Assembly: GCA_964405665.1 (NCBI GenBank)
Contig: CAYOOT010000082.1
Coordinates: 1-10,576 of the forward strand
From: CAYOOT01 sp964405665
GTDB lineage: Bacteria > Bdellovibrionota_C > UBA2361 > SZUA-149 > CAZDWZ01
Direction of reading: 5' to 3'
Length of the DNA stretch: 10,576 nt
The translations under genes were made by a program, and so were the position numbers. Shown here piece by piece: positions 1 to 7,862 of this stretch. The stretch's first letter is position 1. Each line of letters opens with the position of its first letter. The notes beneath the pieces were generated by a model. That model was not told the origin of the DNA, did no database searches, and was given only the letters and a program-made list of their open reading frames with translations.

Positions 1-2537
1 CTGCTGGAAATGGCAATACTGCCGCAACGCAATTTTCCATAACTTACGATACAACAGCAACAACAGTAACCAATGTTACTTCATCAACTGTTAATGGATC
101 TTATAAAGCAGGCAATGCCGTAAGTATCCAAGTGACTTTCTCGGAAGTTGTTACAGTTACAGGAACTCCGCAATTAACTCTAGAAACTGGGGCAACAGAT
201 AGAACAATAAACTATGTAAGCGGATCTGGAGGAAGCACTTTAACATTTACATACACGGTGCAAGCAGGTGATACTTCTTCCGATCTTGATTACGTCGCCA
301 CAACTTCTTTGGCTTTAAATGGTGGAACGATAAAAGACTTAGCTGGAAATGATGCCACCTTAATTCTGGCAAGTCCCGGAGCTGCTGGCTCTCTGGGAAA
401 CAACAAGGCTCTAATTGTTGATACAACTTCTCCAACAGTGACAATTACTTCCTTAGAAGGAGATCCTACAACTAATACACCGATTTCAATCACTATCACC
501 TTCTCTGAACCCGTTACCAGCTTTGTTCTTGCAGACATTACGGTAGGAAATGGAACTGCTGGAAGCTTTGCTGGAAGTGGTACAACTTATACTGCAAGTG
601 TTACTCCAGCTGCAGATGGAACAGTAACCGTGGATGTTGGTTCTAGTGTGGCAACTGATGCTGCCGGTAACGGAAATACAGCTGCAACGCAGTTTGCCAT
701 AACTTATAATTCAATTGCAAGAATTACAAACGTTACATCCTCTACCAATAACGGTTCATATAAAGCTGGCAATGCCATAAGTATTCAAGTAGTTTTTTCC
801 AAAGCGGTAACAGTTACAGGGACACCGCAGTTAACTTTAGAAACCGGAGGAACTGATAGAACAACAAGCTATGTAAGTGGATCAGGATCAAGTACTTTAA
901 CATTTACTTATACAGTACAAGCAGGCGATACTTCTTCCGATCTAGATTACGTAGCTACAAATTCTCTGGCCTTAAATGGTGCAACGATCAGAGATGCGAT
1001 TAGTAACAATGCTAACCTTACTTTAGCAAGTCCGGGAGCTGCTGGGTCTCTTGGTAATAATAAGGCATTAATCGTTGATACAACTGCACCAACAGTGGCA
1101 ATTACTTCTTCCGCAAGTAGCCCCACAAATACTTCTCCAATACCAGTAACTATTACTTTCTCTGAGCCTGTTACAGGTTTTGTTGTCGGAGACATTACAG
1201 TAGAAAATGGAAGTGCTGGAAACTTTGCTGGAACAGGTGCTACTTATACGGCAGATGTTACACCTACCGCCGATGGAGCAGTAACTGTTGATGTAAGTTC
1301 AAGCGTTGTAGTAGATTCTGCTAATAATGGAAATTCTGCAGCAACACAATTTTCTATTACTTATAGCTCAGCTCCACCCCCAACACCTGTGGCCCTGACA
1401 ATTAACGTTGATAATGGTTCACAAAATACTCCACTAAATTCCATCTCAGGAACTGCCACTGAGGGAACAATTGTTGAGGTTTTTAATTATAGCACTTTTC
1501 TGGGTACTGCTGTAGCAAATGGAAATGGAGTATGGACTTTGGAATTAAGTACTCCTTTGCTCTTGGGAGCTTTTAGTTTGTCTGTTTCTGACTCCAATGG
1601 ACATAGCACTGCTCCTGTTGAGATTTCTGTACCACAATCCCCACTTGATTTTAACGAAGACGGAGTAAGCGATGTTACTTTATTTAATAAAGGATATGTC
1701 CAGTGGGCATCTTCTGAAAATAGCAATGGAGATGGCATACTTTTAGGTGGAAGAAAAAGCCAGGTTGCTAGTTCTGATTACGATGGAGACGGAATGGCAG
1801 ATATAACAACATTAACACGTGGAAGTAAGAAAAATGTTACCTGGAACTTTTATGATAGCGCAACAGAAGAAATCAGTTCCGAAATTTTTGGTAGCAGTAC
1901 AAATTCTTTAATTGTTGGCTGTAATTTTGATAGTTCTCCAGAAAAAGAAATGACATACATGAATGACTCTCAGTTAATGTTTAAACACAAGGGTAGTTCT
2001 AATGTGACAACAATTAATTTTTCTTCTCCATATAATCATAGAAATCTTCGTGGTTGTGGGGACGTGGATTCCGATGGAATTGATGAATTACTTTTCAAAA
2101 CCAAGAGCGGCAAAGGTAAACATCTAAAATACAATCTTGTTGCGATAAACCTCAATGGCACAGTGGTTCTGCAACAAGAGAATGTGGGGGATTTTAGATT
2201 AGCCTATATTGCGGATGCTTATGGAGATGCCACTAAGGATATTTTATTGAAGATGGATCGAGATCACGGAGCAAGGGTTATTGATGTTTGGGAAATTGGC
2301 GGAAGCTCCGTGGCAAAATCAATTAGAGTCAAACCCGATGGTAATTTTACTATTGGAGTTTGTAAAGACAGTAATGATCAATTCGAAGTTTGCTTGCTTT
2401 ATGCCAATAAGGAGCAAGAAATTGTCAAATATTTACTCAAATCTGGCGAAACAGCTGGCTTAGATATTCCTGCTTCTGGACTTTCCATTGTCAGCAGCGT
2501 AATCGTTTATGGTTCTAGTTTGGGTATTCTAAGATAG
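1..2537 (+). CDS. Large Ig-repeat / FG-GAP surface protein, 5'-truncated by window
   Basis: The reading frame is open from the first bases (first full codon at 3), so the window holds only the last 844 residues and the true start lies upstream; the GTG at 132 is not a credible start. Visible order: the tail of one Ig-like domain (residues 1-16); type A Ig-like domain (17-143, with VTGTPQLTLETG); type B (144-236, with ITFSEPVTSF); a second A (237-362) and B (363-455); a different Ig-like domain (about 462-546, with SGTATEGT and GVWTLEL, like Big_6/Big_13); then an FG-GAP/VCBS-like region (549-844). The last region has Ca-loop motifs DFNEDGVSD (549), DYDGDGMAD (592) and DVDSDGIDE (687), plus degenerate copies. 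Type B resembles Big_12-type bacterial Ig domains. Such proteins are normally exported and act in adhesion or as cell-surface stalks, which is inferred here. No LPXTG, PEP-CTERM or other sorting tail is seen. It converges on the binding-protein gene 9 bp downstream. Confidence 0.85.
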   Translation, partial: AGNGNTAATQFSITYDTTATTVTNVTSSTVNGSYKAGNAVSIQVTFSEVVTVTGTPQLTLETGATDRTINYVSGSGGSTLTFTYTVQAGDTSSDLDYVATTSLALNGGTIKDLAGNDATLILASPGAAGSLGNNKALIVDTTSPTVTITSLEGDPTTNTPISITITFSEPVTSFVLADITVGNGTAGSFAGSGTTYTASVTPAADGTVTVDVGSSVATDAAGNGNTAATQFAITYNSIARITNVTSSTNNGSYKAGNAISIQVVFSKAVTVTGTPQLTLETGGTDRTTSYVSGSGSSTLTFTYTVQAGDTSSDLDYVATNSLALNGATIRDAISNNANLTLASPGAAGSLGNNKALIVDTTAPTVAITSSASSPTNTSPIPVTITFSEPVTGFVVGDITVENGSAGNFAGTGATYTADVTPTADGAVTVDVSSSVVVDSANNGNSAATQFSITYSSAPPPTPVALTINVDNGSQNTPLNSISGTATEGTIVEVFNYSTFLGTAVANGNGVWTLELSTPLLLGAFSLSVSDSNGHSTAPVEISVPQSPLDFNEDGVSDVTLFNKGYVQWASSENSNGDGILLGGRKSQVASSDYDGDGMADITTLTRGSKKNVTWNFYDSATEEISSEIFGSSTNSLIVGCNFDSSPEKEMTYMNDSQLMFKHKGSSNVTTINFSSPYNHRNLRGCGDVDSDGIDELLFKTKSGKGKHLKYNLVAINLNGTVVLQQENVGDFRLAYIADAYGDATKDILLKMDRDHGARVIDVWEIGGSSVAKSIRVKPDGNFTIGVCKDSNDQFEVCLLYANKEQEIVKYLLKSGETAGLDIPASGLSIVSSVIVYGSSLGILR
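51..1367 (+). repeat. Two tandem ~660-bp coding repeats (Ig A+B modules)
   Basis: Unit 1 is about 51-710 and unit 2 about 711-1367. Matching landmarks lie 657 or 660 bp apart: the AAAGC of the GSYKAG codons at 105 and 762, the DTTxPTV junction at 432 and 1089, and the end of the B domain near 48, 708 and 1365. Bases 1-50 are the end of a further unit, so the array continues to the left. The protein is much better conserved than the third codon positions, so this is an older duplication under protein-level constraint and not a recent copy. Confidence 0.85.
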
Positions 2538-2546
2538 AAAATTCTT

Positions 2547-3641
2547 TCAATAAACAGTGACAAACTCTCTTCCCTTGATCTGGTACACTTCAAACTCCGA
2601 ATTAATATCCCCATTCTTATCAAAAGAAATATTTCCACAAACACTCGGATAATCTTTTATTTTAAACAATTCGTCTTTAATACAAATTGCTTCGGCCATT
2701 AAGCACTGATCCAAAGTTGAAACTACGATTTTTAAAGCATCATAGGCACGTGCAGAAAAAATAATTTGTGCATGATTATTAAATGCTACTTGATATTTTT
2801 CATTATATGCTTTTAAAAAAGGGTGACTGCGATCAAATTTCGCTCCGACAACATATAAACCTTCGGCATTGTCCCCTACTAATTTAAAAAAATTCTCCCC
2901 TCCGGCAATGCCACCCATCCCCAGTATCGGCAAATTCAATCCCATTTGTTTTAGTTGTTTTAAAATCAAAGCCCCATCATTGGGATAGGAAATAAGGTAC
3001 AAAAGCTTTGCTTTTGAATTTTTTATTTTCAGTAGTAAGGTTCTAAAATCACTTTCTCCGGGATCATATGTTTCTTGAAAAACAATATTACCTTTAAATT
3101 TTTCTAAAAAAGCTTTTTTATAACCTACTCCATAGGGATTATCCACTTGCAAGATAGCAATGTCATCTAGTTTTAAGTAATCTTTTAAAACTTTAATATT
3201 AAAATCCGCTTCTAAATTTGCTGAATGGAAATTTCTAAAAGTAAAATCTCCCTCGGAAGAATATGCCGGAGTTCCGGTAGCGACTCCCATTTGCACTACC
3301 TGATCTTGATTAACTAAAGGTGTTAAGGCCATTCCCACACCAGAACCGTAAGTGAAAACTACTGAAACCTTCTTTTTAAACATTAAACTTTTATAAGCCT
3401 GCACTCCGGCCTTAGCATCAGCTCCACTAACATCTTCATAGATTAAATTAACTTTATATTTGCCAGCAGCATTAATTTCTTCTTTGGCTAATTCAAAGCC
3501 TTTTCTTTCCCATTCTCCTTGATCAGCGGCATTGCCCGTTAGTGGTAATAAAACACCAAAATCAAATTCTCTTGTTTCGGCAAAAACAGGGGACATTAAA
3601 AAAAAACTAATTAACGAAAATAAATTAAAAATTCTTTTCAT
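2547..3641 (-). CDS. Periplasmic branched-chain-amino-acid-type ABC substrate-binding protein
   Basis: A 364-residue type-I periplasmic binding protein (Peripla_BP_6/LivJ class). Residues 1-21 are a Sec signal peptide: MKR, a hydrophobic core, then SPVFA before E22, so signal peptidase I cleavage and a soluble periplasmic protein. The mature N-terminus (FDFGVLLPLTG, 27-36) and the helix GFELAKEEINAAG (48-60) are the usual family opening; YEDVSGADAKAGV (68-80) follows. VDNPYGVGYKKAF (166-178) is the typical start of the second lobe. The ligand cannot be named; the family binds Leu/Ile/Val, other amino acids, amides or small acids. It starts 8 bp after the stop of the GlcD-like gene with no clear Shine-Dalgarno, so co-transcription and perhaps translational coupling are likely. 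No permease or ATPase gene is next to it. Length is normal for the family. Confidence 0.88.
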   Translation of the reverse strand: MKRIFNLFSLISFFLMSPVFAETREFDFGVLLPLTGNAADQGEWERKGFELAKEEINAAGKYKVNLIYEDVSGADAKAGVQAYKSLMFKKKVSVVFTYGSGVGMALTPLVNQDQVVQMGVATGTPAYSSEGDFTFRNFHSANLEADFNIKVLKDYLKLDDIAILQVDNPYGVGYKKAFLEKFKGNIVFQETYDPGESDFRTLLLKIKNSKAKLLYLISYPNDGALILKQLKQMGLNLPILGMGGIAGGENFFKLVGDNAEGLYVVGAKFDRSHPFLKAYNEKYQVAFNNHAQIIFSARAYDALKIVVSTLDQCLMAEAICIKDELFKIKDYPSVCGNISFDKNGDINSEFEVYQIKGREFVTVY

Positions 3642-3649
3642 ATAATTTA

Positions 3650-5020
3650 TTAAAATATTTTACCAGGATTCATAATATTTTTTGGATCAAGAGCGATTTT
3701 TATTGATTTCATCACTTGCACTGCTTCTCCTGCCTCATCCAATAGATACTTAATTTTTCCATTGCCGATGCCATGTTCTCCCGTACAAGTTCCTCCCAAT
3801 TCTAGAGCTCGATAAACCATTCTTTCACTGATTCGATACGCCTCTTTAAATTCTTCCGGCTTATTGGGATCAAGTAAAAAGCTTAAATGAAAATTTCCAT
3901 CTCCCACATGACCAACAATAGGTACAATTAAAAAAGATTTTTTTATTTCTTCTTTTGTTTCCAAAATACATTTTGCCAAATTGGATATCGGCACACAAAC
4001 ATCTGTTGTAAAATATTCGGCTCCCGGTCGAAGAGCCTTACAAGCATGAAAAACATTATGTCTTGCTTTCCAAAGTTCATTTCTTTCTTCTGGTTTTGTT
4101 CGAAAAACGAAATTTTCTCCGCCATTGTCTTTAGCAATTTCTTGAGCAATCTCTGCTTGCTCTATTACATATTTATTTGTTCCATGAAATTCAAAAAATA
4201 AGGTGTCAGAAATTGGTAAGTTCAAATGTGAATAGCGATTTACCGCATCGATTAAAACGCCATCAAGCAATTCAATCCTTGCTACAGCAAGTCCCATTTG
4301 AATGATCTGCATTGCAGTTTGCACCGCCCCTTCTAAAGTTTTAAAACTGCAAACCGCTGCCGACATTGCTTCGGGGATACCATAACTTTTTAAGGTAAGT
4401 TCAGTAATTACTCCCAGTGTTCCTTCAGAACCGATAAATAATCTTGTTAAATCATAACCAGCGGAAGATTTCTTTGCTTTGCTTCCGGTTTTAATGATCC
4501 GACCATCTGCAAGTACTACTTGCATCCCCAAAACATTATCTTTCATCGTCCCATAACCAACAGCACATGTTCCGCTTGCTCTAGTTGCAGCCATCCCGCC
4601 TAATGTTGCATTTGCTCCGGGATCCACAGGAAAAAATATTCCTTGAGATTTAATTGTCTCATTTAATTGAATTCTAGTTACTCCTGCTTGCACTGTCGTA
4701 TACAAATTTTCAGGACTGATCTCTAAGATCTTATTCATTTTAGAAAAATCAATGCTCACTCCGGCAAATAAAGGCACGACATGTCCTTCTAGTGAAGAGC
4801 CAATTCCAAAGGGCACAATCGGCACTTGATATGAATTACAAAGTTCTACCACTTGCTTAACTTCATTGGTACTTTCCGGAAAAACTACAGCATCGGGCAA
4901 ATGCGCGGTGTGCCAGGATTCGCCCCGGCTATGATGTTCTAAGATTGAGGAGTTAGTTGAAACTTTTGTTCCCAGCTGGCTTTTAAGTTTATCTAAAAAA
5001 ACTTGCTTTTCATTTTGCAT
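3650..5020 (-). CDS. FAD-linked D-2-hydroxyacid dehydrogenase (GlcD / D-lactate dehydrogenase type)
   Basis: A 456-residue flavoprotein with an N-terminal FAD_binding_4 (VAO/PCMH) domain and a C-terminal FAD-oxidase_C domain. Seen: PDAVVFPES (42-50), the FAD loop PFGIGSSLEGH (70-80), DPGANATLGGMAATRASG (133-150), GSEGTLG (197-203), then the substrate/metal site GHVGDGNFH (370-378; H371, H378) and GEHGIG (414-419; E415, H416), ending ALDPKNIMNPGKIF. This set is typical of D-lactate dehydrogenase (cytochrome/LDHD) and glycolate oxidase GlcD, which oxidise a 2-hydroxy acid to the 2-oxo acid and pass electrons to quinone or cytochrome. There is no signal peptide and no GlcE/GlcF neighbour, so a single-subunit D-lactate-type enzyme fits better than the GlcDEF complex; the exact substrate is open. 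The ATG has AAAGG about 7 nt upstream. First gene of a two-gene unit with the downstream binding protein. Confidence 0.9.
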   Translation of the reverse strand: MQNEKQVFLDKLKSQLGTKVSTNSSILEHHSRGESWHTAHLPDAVVFPESTNEVKQVVELCNSYQVPIVPFGIGSSLEGHVVPLFAGVSIDFSKMNKILEISPENLYTTVQAGVTRIQLNETIKSQGIFFPVDPGANATLGGMAATRASGTCAVGYGTMKDNVLGMQVVLADGRIIKTGSKAKKSSAGYDLTRLFIGSEGTLGVITELTLKSYGIPEAMSAAVCSFKTLEGAVQTAMQIIQMGLAVARIELLDGVLIDAVNRYSHLNLPISDTLFFEFHGTNKYVIEQAEIAQEIAKDNGGENFVFRTKPEERNELWKARHNVFHACKALRPGAEYFTTDVCVPISNLAKCILETKEEIKKSFLIVPIVGHVGDGNFHLSFLLDPNKPEEFKEAYRISERMVYRALELGGTCTGEHGIGNGKIKYLLDEAGEAVQVMKSIKIALDPKNIMNPGKIF

Positions 5021-5053
5021 AATAAAGCCTTTTTAGCTTATATATAAAATCAA
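5021..5053. promoter_or_regulatory. Divergent promoter region, 33 bp
   Basis: The flavoprotein and aminotransferase start codons face away from each other across 33 bp, so both promoters must sit here or run into the coding ends. The TATATATAAAAT run at 5039-5050 can supply a -10 on both strands. On the plus strand, TTGCAT (5015-5020) is a weak -35 placed 18 nt before TATATA (5039-5044). On the minus strand, the -35 would lie inside the start of the aminotransferase gene. Consensus matches are modest and no operator is obvious. Confidence 0.4.
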
Positions 5054-6304
5054 ATGGTAACAAAAAGTTCAGAAATAAACAATTTCCGCCCAGTCCCAAG
5101 ATCTGGCGTAATTTATGTAATGACAGAAGCCGTAAAGCTTGGATATAACAAACAAAGTAAAGATTGGGCCAACTTAGGTCAGGGTTCTCCGGAAGTCGGC
5201 ACAATAGCTGGCGCTCCGGAGCGAATTAAATCTATCCCTGTTCAAACTGACGATTTAGAATATGCCCCCACTGATGGCATTGTTGAATTAAAAGAAGCGA
5301 TCGCTAATTTTTATAATAGAAGGTACCGCCAAGGCAAAAAAAGTCAATATACTGCTGAGAATGTCGCGGTTTGTTCCGGCGGAAGATTGGCCCTGACGAG
5401 AATAGTTTCTGCATTAGGATATGGTAATGTCGGACATTTTCTTCCGGACTACACTGCTTATGAAGAATTACTGGATGCCTTTCGTTCTTTTACGGCAATT
5501 CCAATTCTAAGAAATCAAGAAAAAAATTATAAATTCAGCCCGGAAAATTTAAAAGAAGAAGTACTTGGTTTGGGCTTATCTGCCGTATTGTTATCAAATC
5601 CGGCAAATCCAATCGGGACTGTAATTAAAAATGAAGAATTGAATACCTGGGTTAGAACTGCAAGAGAATTAGAATGTTCAATTGTTTTTGATGAATTCTA
5701 TTCGCACTATGTTTACGATTCACCGGAACCATATTTATCTGCTGTAAAATATATTGAAGATGTGAATAAAGATCAGGCAATTGTTTTTGATGGATTAACA
5801 AAAAACTGGCGTTATCCCGGATTGCGTGTCTCCTGGACATTGGCACCAAAAGCAGTAATTGAAGCCTTGGCCTCTGCGGGAAGTTTTTTAGATGGCGGTT
5901 GTGCTCGTCCCATACAAAGACTGGCTATTTCTCTACTGGATCCTAAAGTCGCTGATGCCGAAGCTGTGGCGATTAAAAAAAGATTTACTCAAAAAAGAAA
6001 TTTAATGTGCGAAAGATTAAATCAGATGGGCATCGTTATTAACAATCCACCAGAAGGCACATTTTACTGTTGGGGAAATGTTAGTGAATTAAATCCAAAA
6101 TTTAATACTGGAACTCTCTTATTTCAAGAAGGGTTAAAGGCAGGAGTAATTACTGTACCAGGAGTATTTTTCGATATCAATCCAGGGAAACGTCGACCTG
6201 ATAGGTATAGTCGTTTTGGAAATTATACTCGTTTTTCTTTTGGTCCACCTTTGGAAGAAATTGAAAGAGGATTGGATAAATTGGAGAAGCTGATCAAGAA
6301 GTAA
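5054..6304 (+). CDS. PLP-dependent class I/II aminotransferase
   Basis: A 416-residue fold-type I aminotransferase (AAT superfamily, COG0436-like), cytosolic. Family residues are in place: substrate/PLP region LGQGSPEVG, tyrosine in EYAPTDG, NPANPIG (182-188; N185 is the expected PLP-O3' ligand), IVFDEFYSHY (D213 for the pyridine nitrogen, Y216), the Schiff-base lysine in DGLTKNWRYPGLR (K250; R258 as phosphate ligand), and R393 in YTRFSFGPP for the substrate alpha-carboxylate. It should swap an amino group between an amino acid and a 2-oxo acid; the specific substrate is not evident. ATG 5054 is the first start after an in-frame TAA at 5045. There is no Shine-Dalgarno, and the A/T-rich -10-like run ends only a few bases upstream, so a leaderless transcript is possible. 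Divergent from a 2-hydroxyacid dehydrogenase, whose 2-oxo product could be a substrate (inference). Confidence 0.9.
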   Translation: MVTKSSEINNFRPVPRSGVIYVMTEAVKLGYNKQSKDWANLGQGSPEVGTIAGAPERIKSIPVQTDDLEYAPTDGIVELKEAIANFYNRRYRQGKKSQYTAENVAVCSGGRLALTRIVSALGYGNVGHFLPDYTAYEELLDAFRSFTAIPILRNQEKNYKFSPENLKEEVLGLGLSAVLLSNPANPIGTVIKNEELNTWVRTARELECSIVFDEFYSHYVYDSPEPYLSAVKYIEDVNKDQAIVFDGLTKNWRYPGLRVSWTLAPKAVIEALASAGSFLDGGCARPIQRLAISLLDPKVADAEAVAIKKRFTQKRNLMCERLNQMGIVINNPPEGTFYCWGNVSELNPKFNTGTLLFQEGLKAGVITVPGVFFDINPGKRRPDRYSRFGNYTRFSFGPPLEEIERGLDKLEKLIKK

Positions 6305-6348
6305 ATTTACGGAGCGCGGACTAAAGTCCGTATACGCGCTCCGTAAAT
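6305..6348. repeat. REP-like extragenic palindrome / strong hairpin
   Basis: Directly after the aminotransferase TAA is a 14-bp perfect inverted repeat: ATTTACGGAGCGCG (6305-6318) pairs with CGCGCTCCGTAAAT (6335-6348). A second palindrome, CGGACT-AA-AGTCCG (6317-6330), sits inside and overlaps the outer stem. No T-run follows on either strand, so it is not a normal intrinsic terminator. GC-rich nested palindromes with a CGGACT/AGTCCG core resemble REP/BIME-type elements. It could stabilise the 3' end of the aminotransferase mRNA. Confidence 0.6.
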
Positions 6349-6469
6349 AATCAAACCTCATCCGGAGTCTAAAAGGAGTAGATAGTTGCAGTAAAATAAT
6401 CAAATATTTCGGGCAAAAAGGTTACTTTAAGTCGCTGAGAGTTGTATTATGCATCATAAGAACCATCTT
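6349..6469. other. Non-coding gap, no gene seen
   Basis: About 120 bp between the palindrome and the promoter candidate, A/T-rich, with no credible reading frame. A CTGAGAG run at 6435-6441 recalls part of the TPP riboswitch, but the other conserved pieces are missing. A short inverted repeat, TTATG-CAT-CATAA (6447-6459), may be chance. Confidence 0.4.
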
Positions 6470-6498
6470 TTGACCATTTTAGCTTAAAATGTTATTAA
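6470..6498 (+). promoter_or_regulatory. Candidate sigma-70 promoter of the oxidoreductase-PPTase-ACP operon
   Basis: TTGACC (6470-6475, five of six matches to the -35 consensus) is followed after 17 nt by TATTAA (6493-6498, four of six matches to the -10). This gives a start near 6505 and a leader of about 39 nt. A perfect TATAAT at 6513-6518 is an alternative -10, but its -35 region is poor. The ribosome site is weak: AGG at 6538-6540 is only 3 nt from the ATG. Confidence 0.45.
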
Positions 6499-6543
6499 TA
6501 TTTACTTCCTTTTATAATAAATTAATAGTAGTCTTATAGGAAT

Positions 6544-7839
6544 ATGCCAAAACTGAATAATTACCGCCTTCGCTTTGGAAAGAAGGAGTATCTCCCGATC
6601 CTTCAAGGTGGTATGGGAGTTGATATTTCAACTGCCGAGTTGGCCCTCAAAATCGCTTCCTTAGGCGGCATTGGGCATATTTCCGATGCAATGTCCCCCT
6701 TTCTTTCCGATAGAGATTTTAAAACTAAATTTCAGAATAACAAACAAAAAAAGTTTAAAATATTTGAAGACTCTTTGGATAAGAGCCAAGTCAAATGGGA
6801 TTATGAAAGTGTCTACGCCGCTTCAATGAACTTTGTTAAAGCAACAATGGAAAAAAAGAAGGGGGCAGGTGCCGTATTCATCAATGTGATGGAAAAGCTT
6901 ACAATGGGAAATCCTCAAGAAACTCTGCAAGCGCGACTTAACGCAGCAATGGATGCCGGAATTGATGGAATTACTCTTTCTGCCGGACTACATAACGGAA
7001 CATTAAAATTAGCCGAAGATAACCCTAGATTTCGCGATGTAAAAATTGGGATCATTGTATCTTCCGATCGCGCACTTAAAATATTTTTAAGAAGCGCCGA
7101 TCGAGTAAAAAGATCCCCTGATTATATTATCGTAGAAGGACCACTTGCCGGAGGCCATTTGGGATTTGGCGAAGATTGGAAAGAACACGATCTAAAAACT
7201 ATTGTAACTAACGTTATTAATCTTTTAAAAAGCGAAGGTTTAAATATTCCTGTAATTCCTGCAGGTGGAATTTTTACCGGAACTGATGCTGTTGATTATA
7301 TGCAAATGGGTGCCGCCGCGGTACAATTGGCAACTCGCTTTACTATTTCTCAGGAATGCGGACTACCTTCAAAAGTAAAACAAATTTATCTTACCTCCAA
7401 TGAAGAAGATGTTGAAGTAAATTTCAGCTCTCCTACCGGTTATCCAATGCGCATGCTCAAAAACAGCCCTTCTTTAAGATCTAATATCAAGCCTAACTGC
7501 GAAGCCCTTGGGTATATTTTGGATCGAAACGGCCAATGCCAATACCATCAAGCTTGGGAGCAAACTGGCTTTGACGAGAAAGGCAAAAAGCTTCCGGTAA
7601 CAAATAAAATGTGTATTTGTTATCATTTTATGAAATATGATTGCTACACCTGCGGGCATAACGTTTATCGTTTAAAAGATACAACCGTGAAGCTTCCCAC
7701 TGGAGATTTTCTCTTGCCGGGTGCGGAACATATTTTTAATGATTATTTATACAGCACCGATCATTTAATCGCCCTTCCTGAAACTGAAGAACCAGCACAA
7801 ACTGGCACTTACGGAAGCGGGATAATTGTTGCTTCCTAA
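6544..7839 (+). CDS. FMN-dependent oxidoreductase, nitronate monooxygenase / FabK family
   Basis: A 431-residue TIM-barrel flavoprotein of the 2-nitropropane dioxygenase (NMO/FabK, COG2070) family. Seen: PILQGGMGVDIS near the N-terminus (flavin-contacting QGGMG), ALKIASLGGIGHIS, IIVSSDRAL, EGPLAGGHLGF (198-208; H205 is the family catalytic His), PVIPAGGIFTG and MGAAAVQLATRF (FMN phosphate region). A C-terminal part of about 150 residues has six cysteines: C319, C332, C357, C359, C367 and C370. As I recall, this AGGHLGF subgroup carries a Cys-rich tail ending in a G-x-N-x-YR motif; here it is CGHNVYRLK. Known activities are nitronate oxidation and, for FabK, NAD(P)H-dependent enoyl-ACP reduction. 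First gene of a three-gene operon with a PPTase and an ACP, 23 bp before the PPTase, which makes a carrier-bound acyl substrate attractive but unproven. Cytosolic; no signal peptide. Confidence 0.82.
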   Translation: MPKLNNYRLRFGKKEYLPILQGGMGVDISTAELALKIASLGGIGHISDAMSPFLSDRDFKTKFQNNKQKKFKIFEDSLDKSQVKWDYESVYAASMNFVKATMEKKKGAGAVFINVMEKLTMGNPQETLQARLNAAMDAGIDGITLSAGLHNGTLKLAEDNPRFRDVKIGIIVSSDRALKIFLRSADRVKRSPDYIIVEGPLAGGHLGFGEDWKEHDLKTIVTNVINLLKSEGLNIPVIPAGGIFTGTDAVDYMQMGAAAVQLATRFTISQECGLPSKVKQIYLTSNEEDVEVNFSSPTGYPMRMLKNSPSLRSNIKPNCEALGYILDRNGQCQYHQAWEQTGFDEKGKKLPVTNKMCICYHFMKYDCYTCGHNVYRLKDTTVKLPTGDFLLPGAEHIFNDYLYSTDHLIALPETEEPAQTGTYGSGIIVAS

Positions 7840-7844
7840 GTTTT

Positions 7845-7850
7845 AGGAGA
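7845..7850 (+). promoter_or_regulatory. Shine-Dalgarno that supports a TTG start
   Basis: AGGAGA lies between the oxidoreductase stop and the transferase. An in-frame TAA at 7851 excludes starts further upstream, and the next ATG in frame is deep inside the gene. This leaves TTG 7863 (or TTG 7872) as the start, with a slightly long spacing of 12 nt to 7863. Confidence 0.6.
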
Positions 7851-7862
7851 TAAAAATTTACG

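Noticed and set aside
290..1195. Minus-strand open frames within the Ig-repeat gene
   Set aside because: They are mirror products of the repeated plus-strand coding sequence; two of them are copies in the same relative place of each repeat, with no ribosome site or domain.
1..1367. Regularly spaced repeats as a possible CRISPR or mobile repeat
   Set aside because: The period is ~660 bp, entirely in frame, and encodes Ig-like domains; no short identical repeats with unique spacers are present.
6419..6462. CTGAGAG near GGTTAC, resembling a TPP riboswitch
   Set aside because: Only one short motif is present. The paired GGGG/ACCC arm and the second conserved arm of the THI element are absent, and the downstream gene has no link to thiamine.
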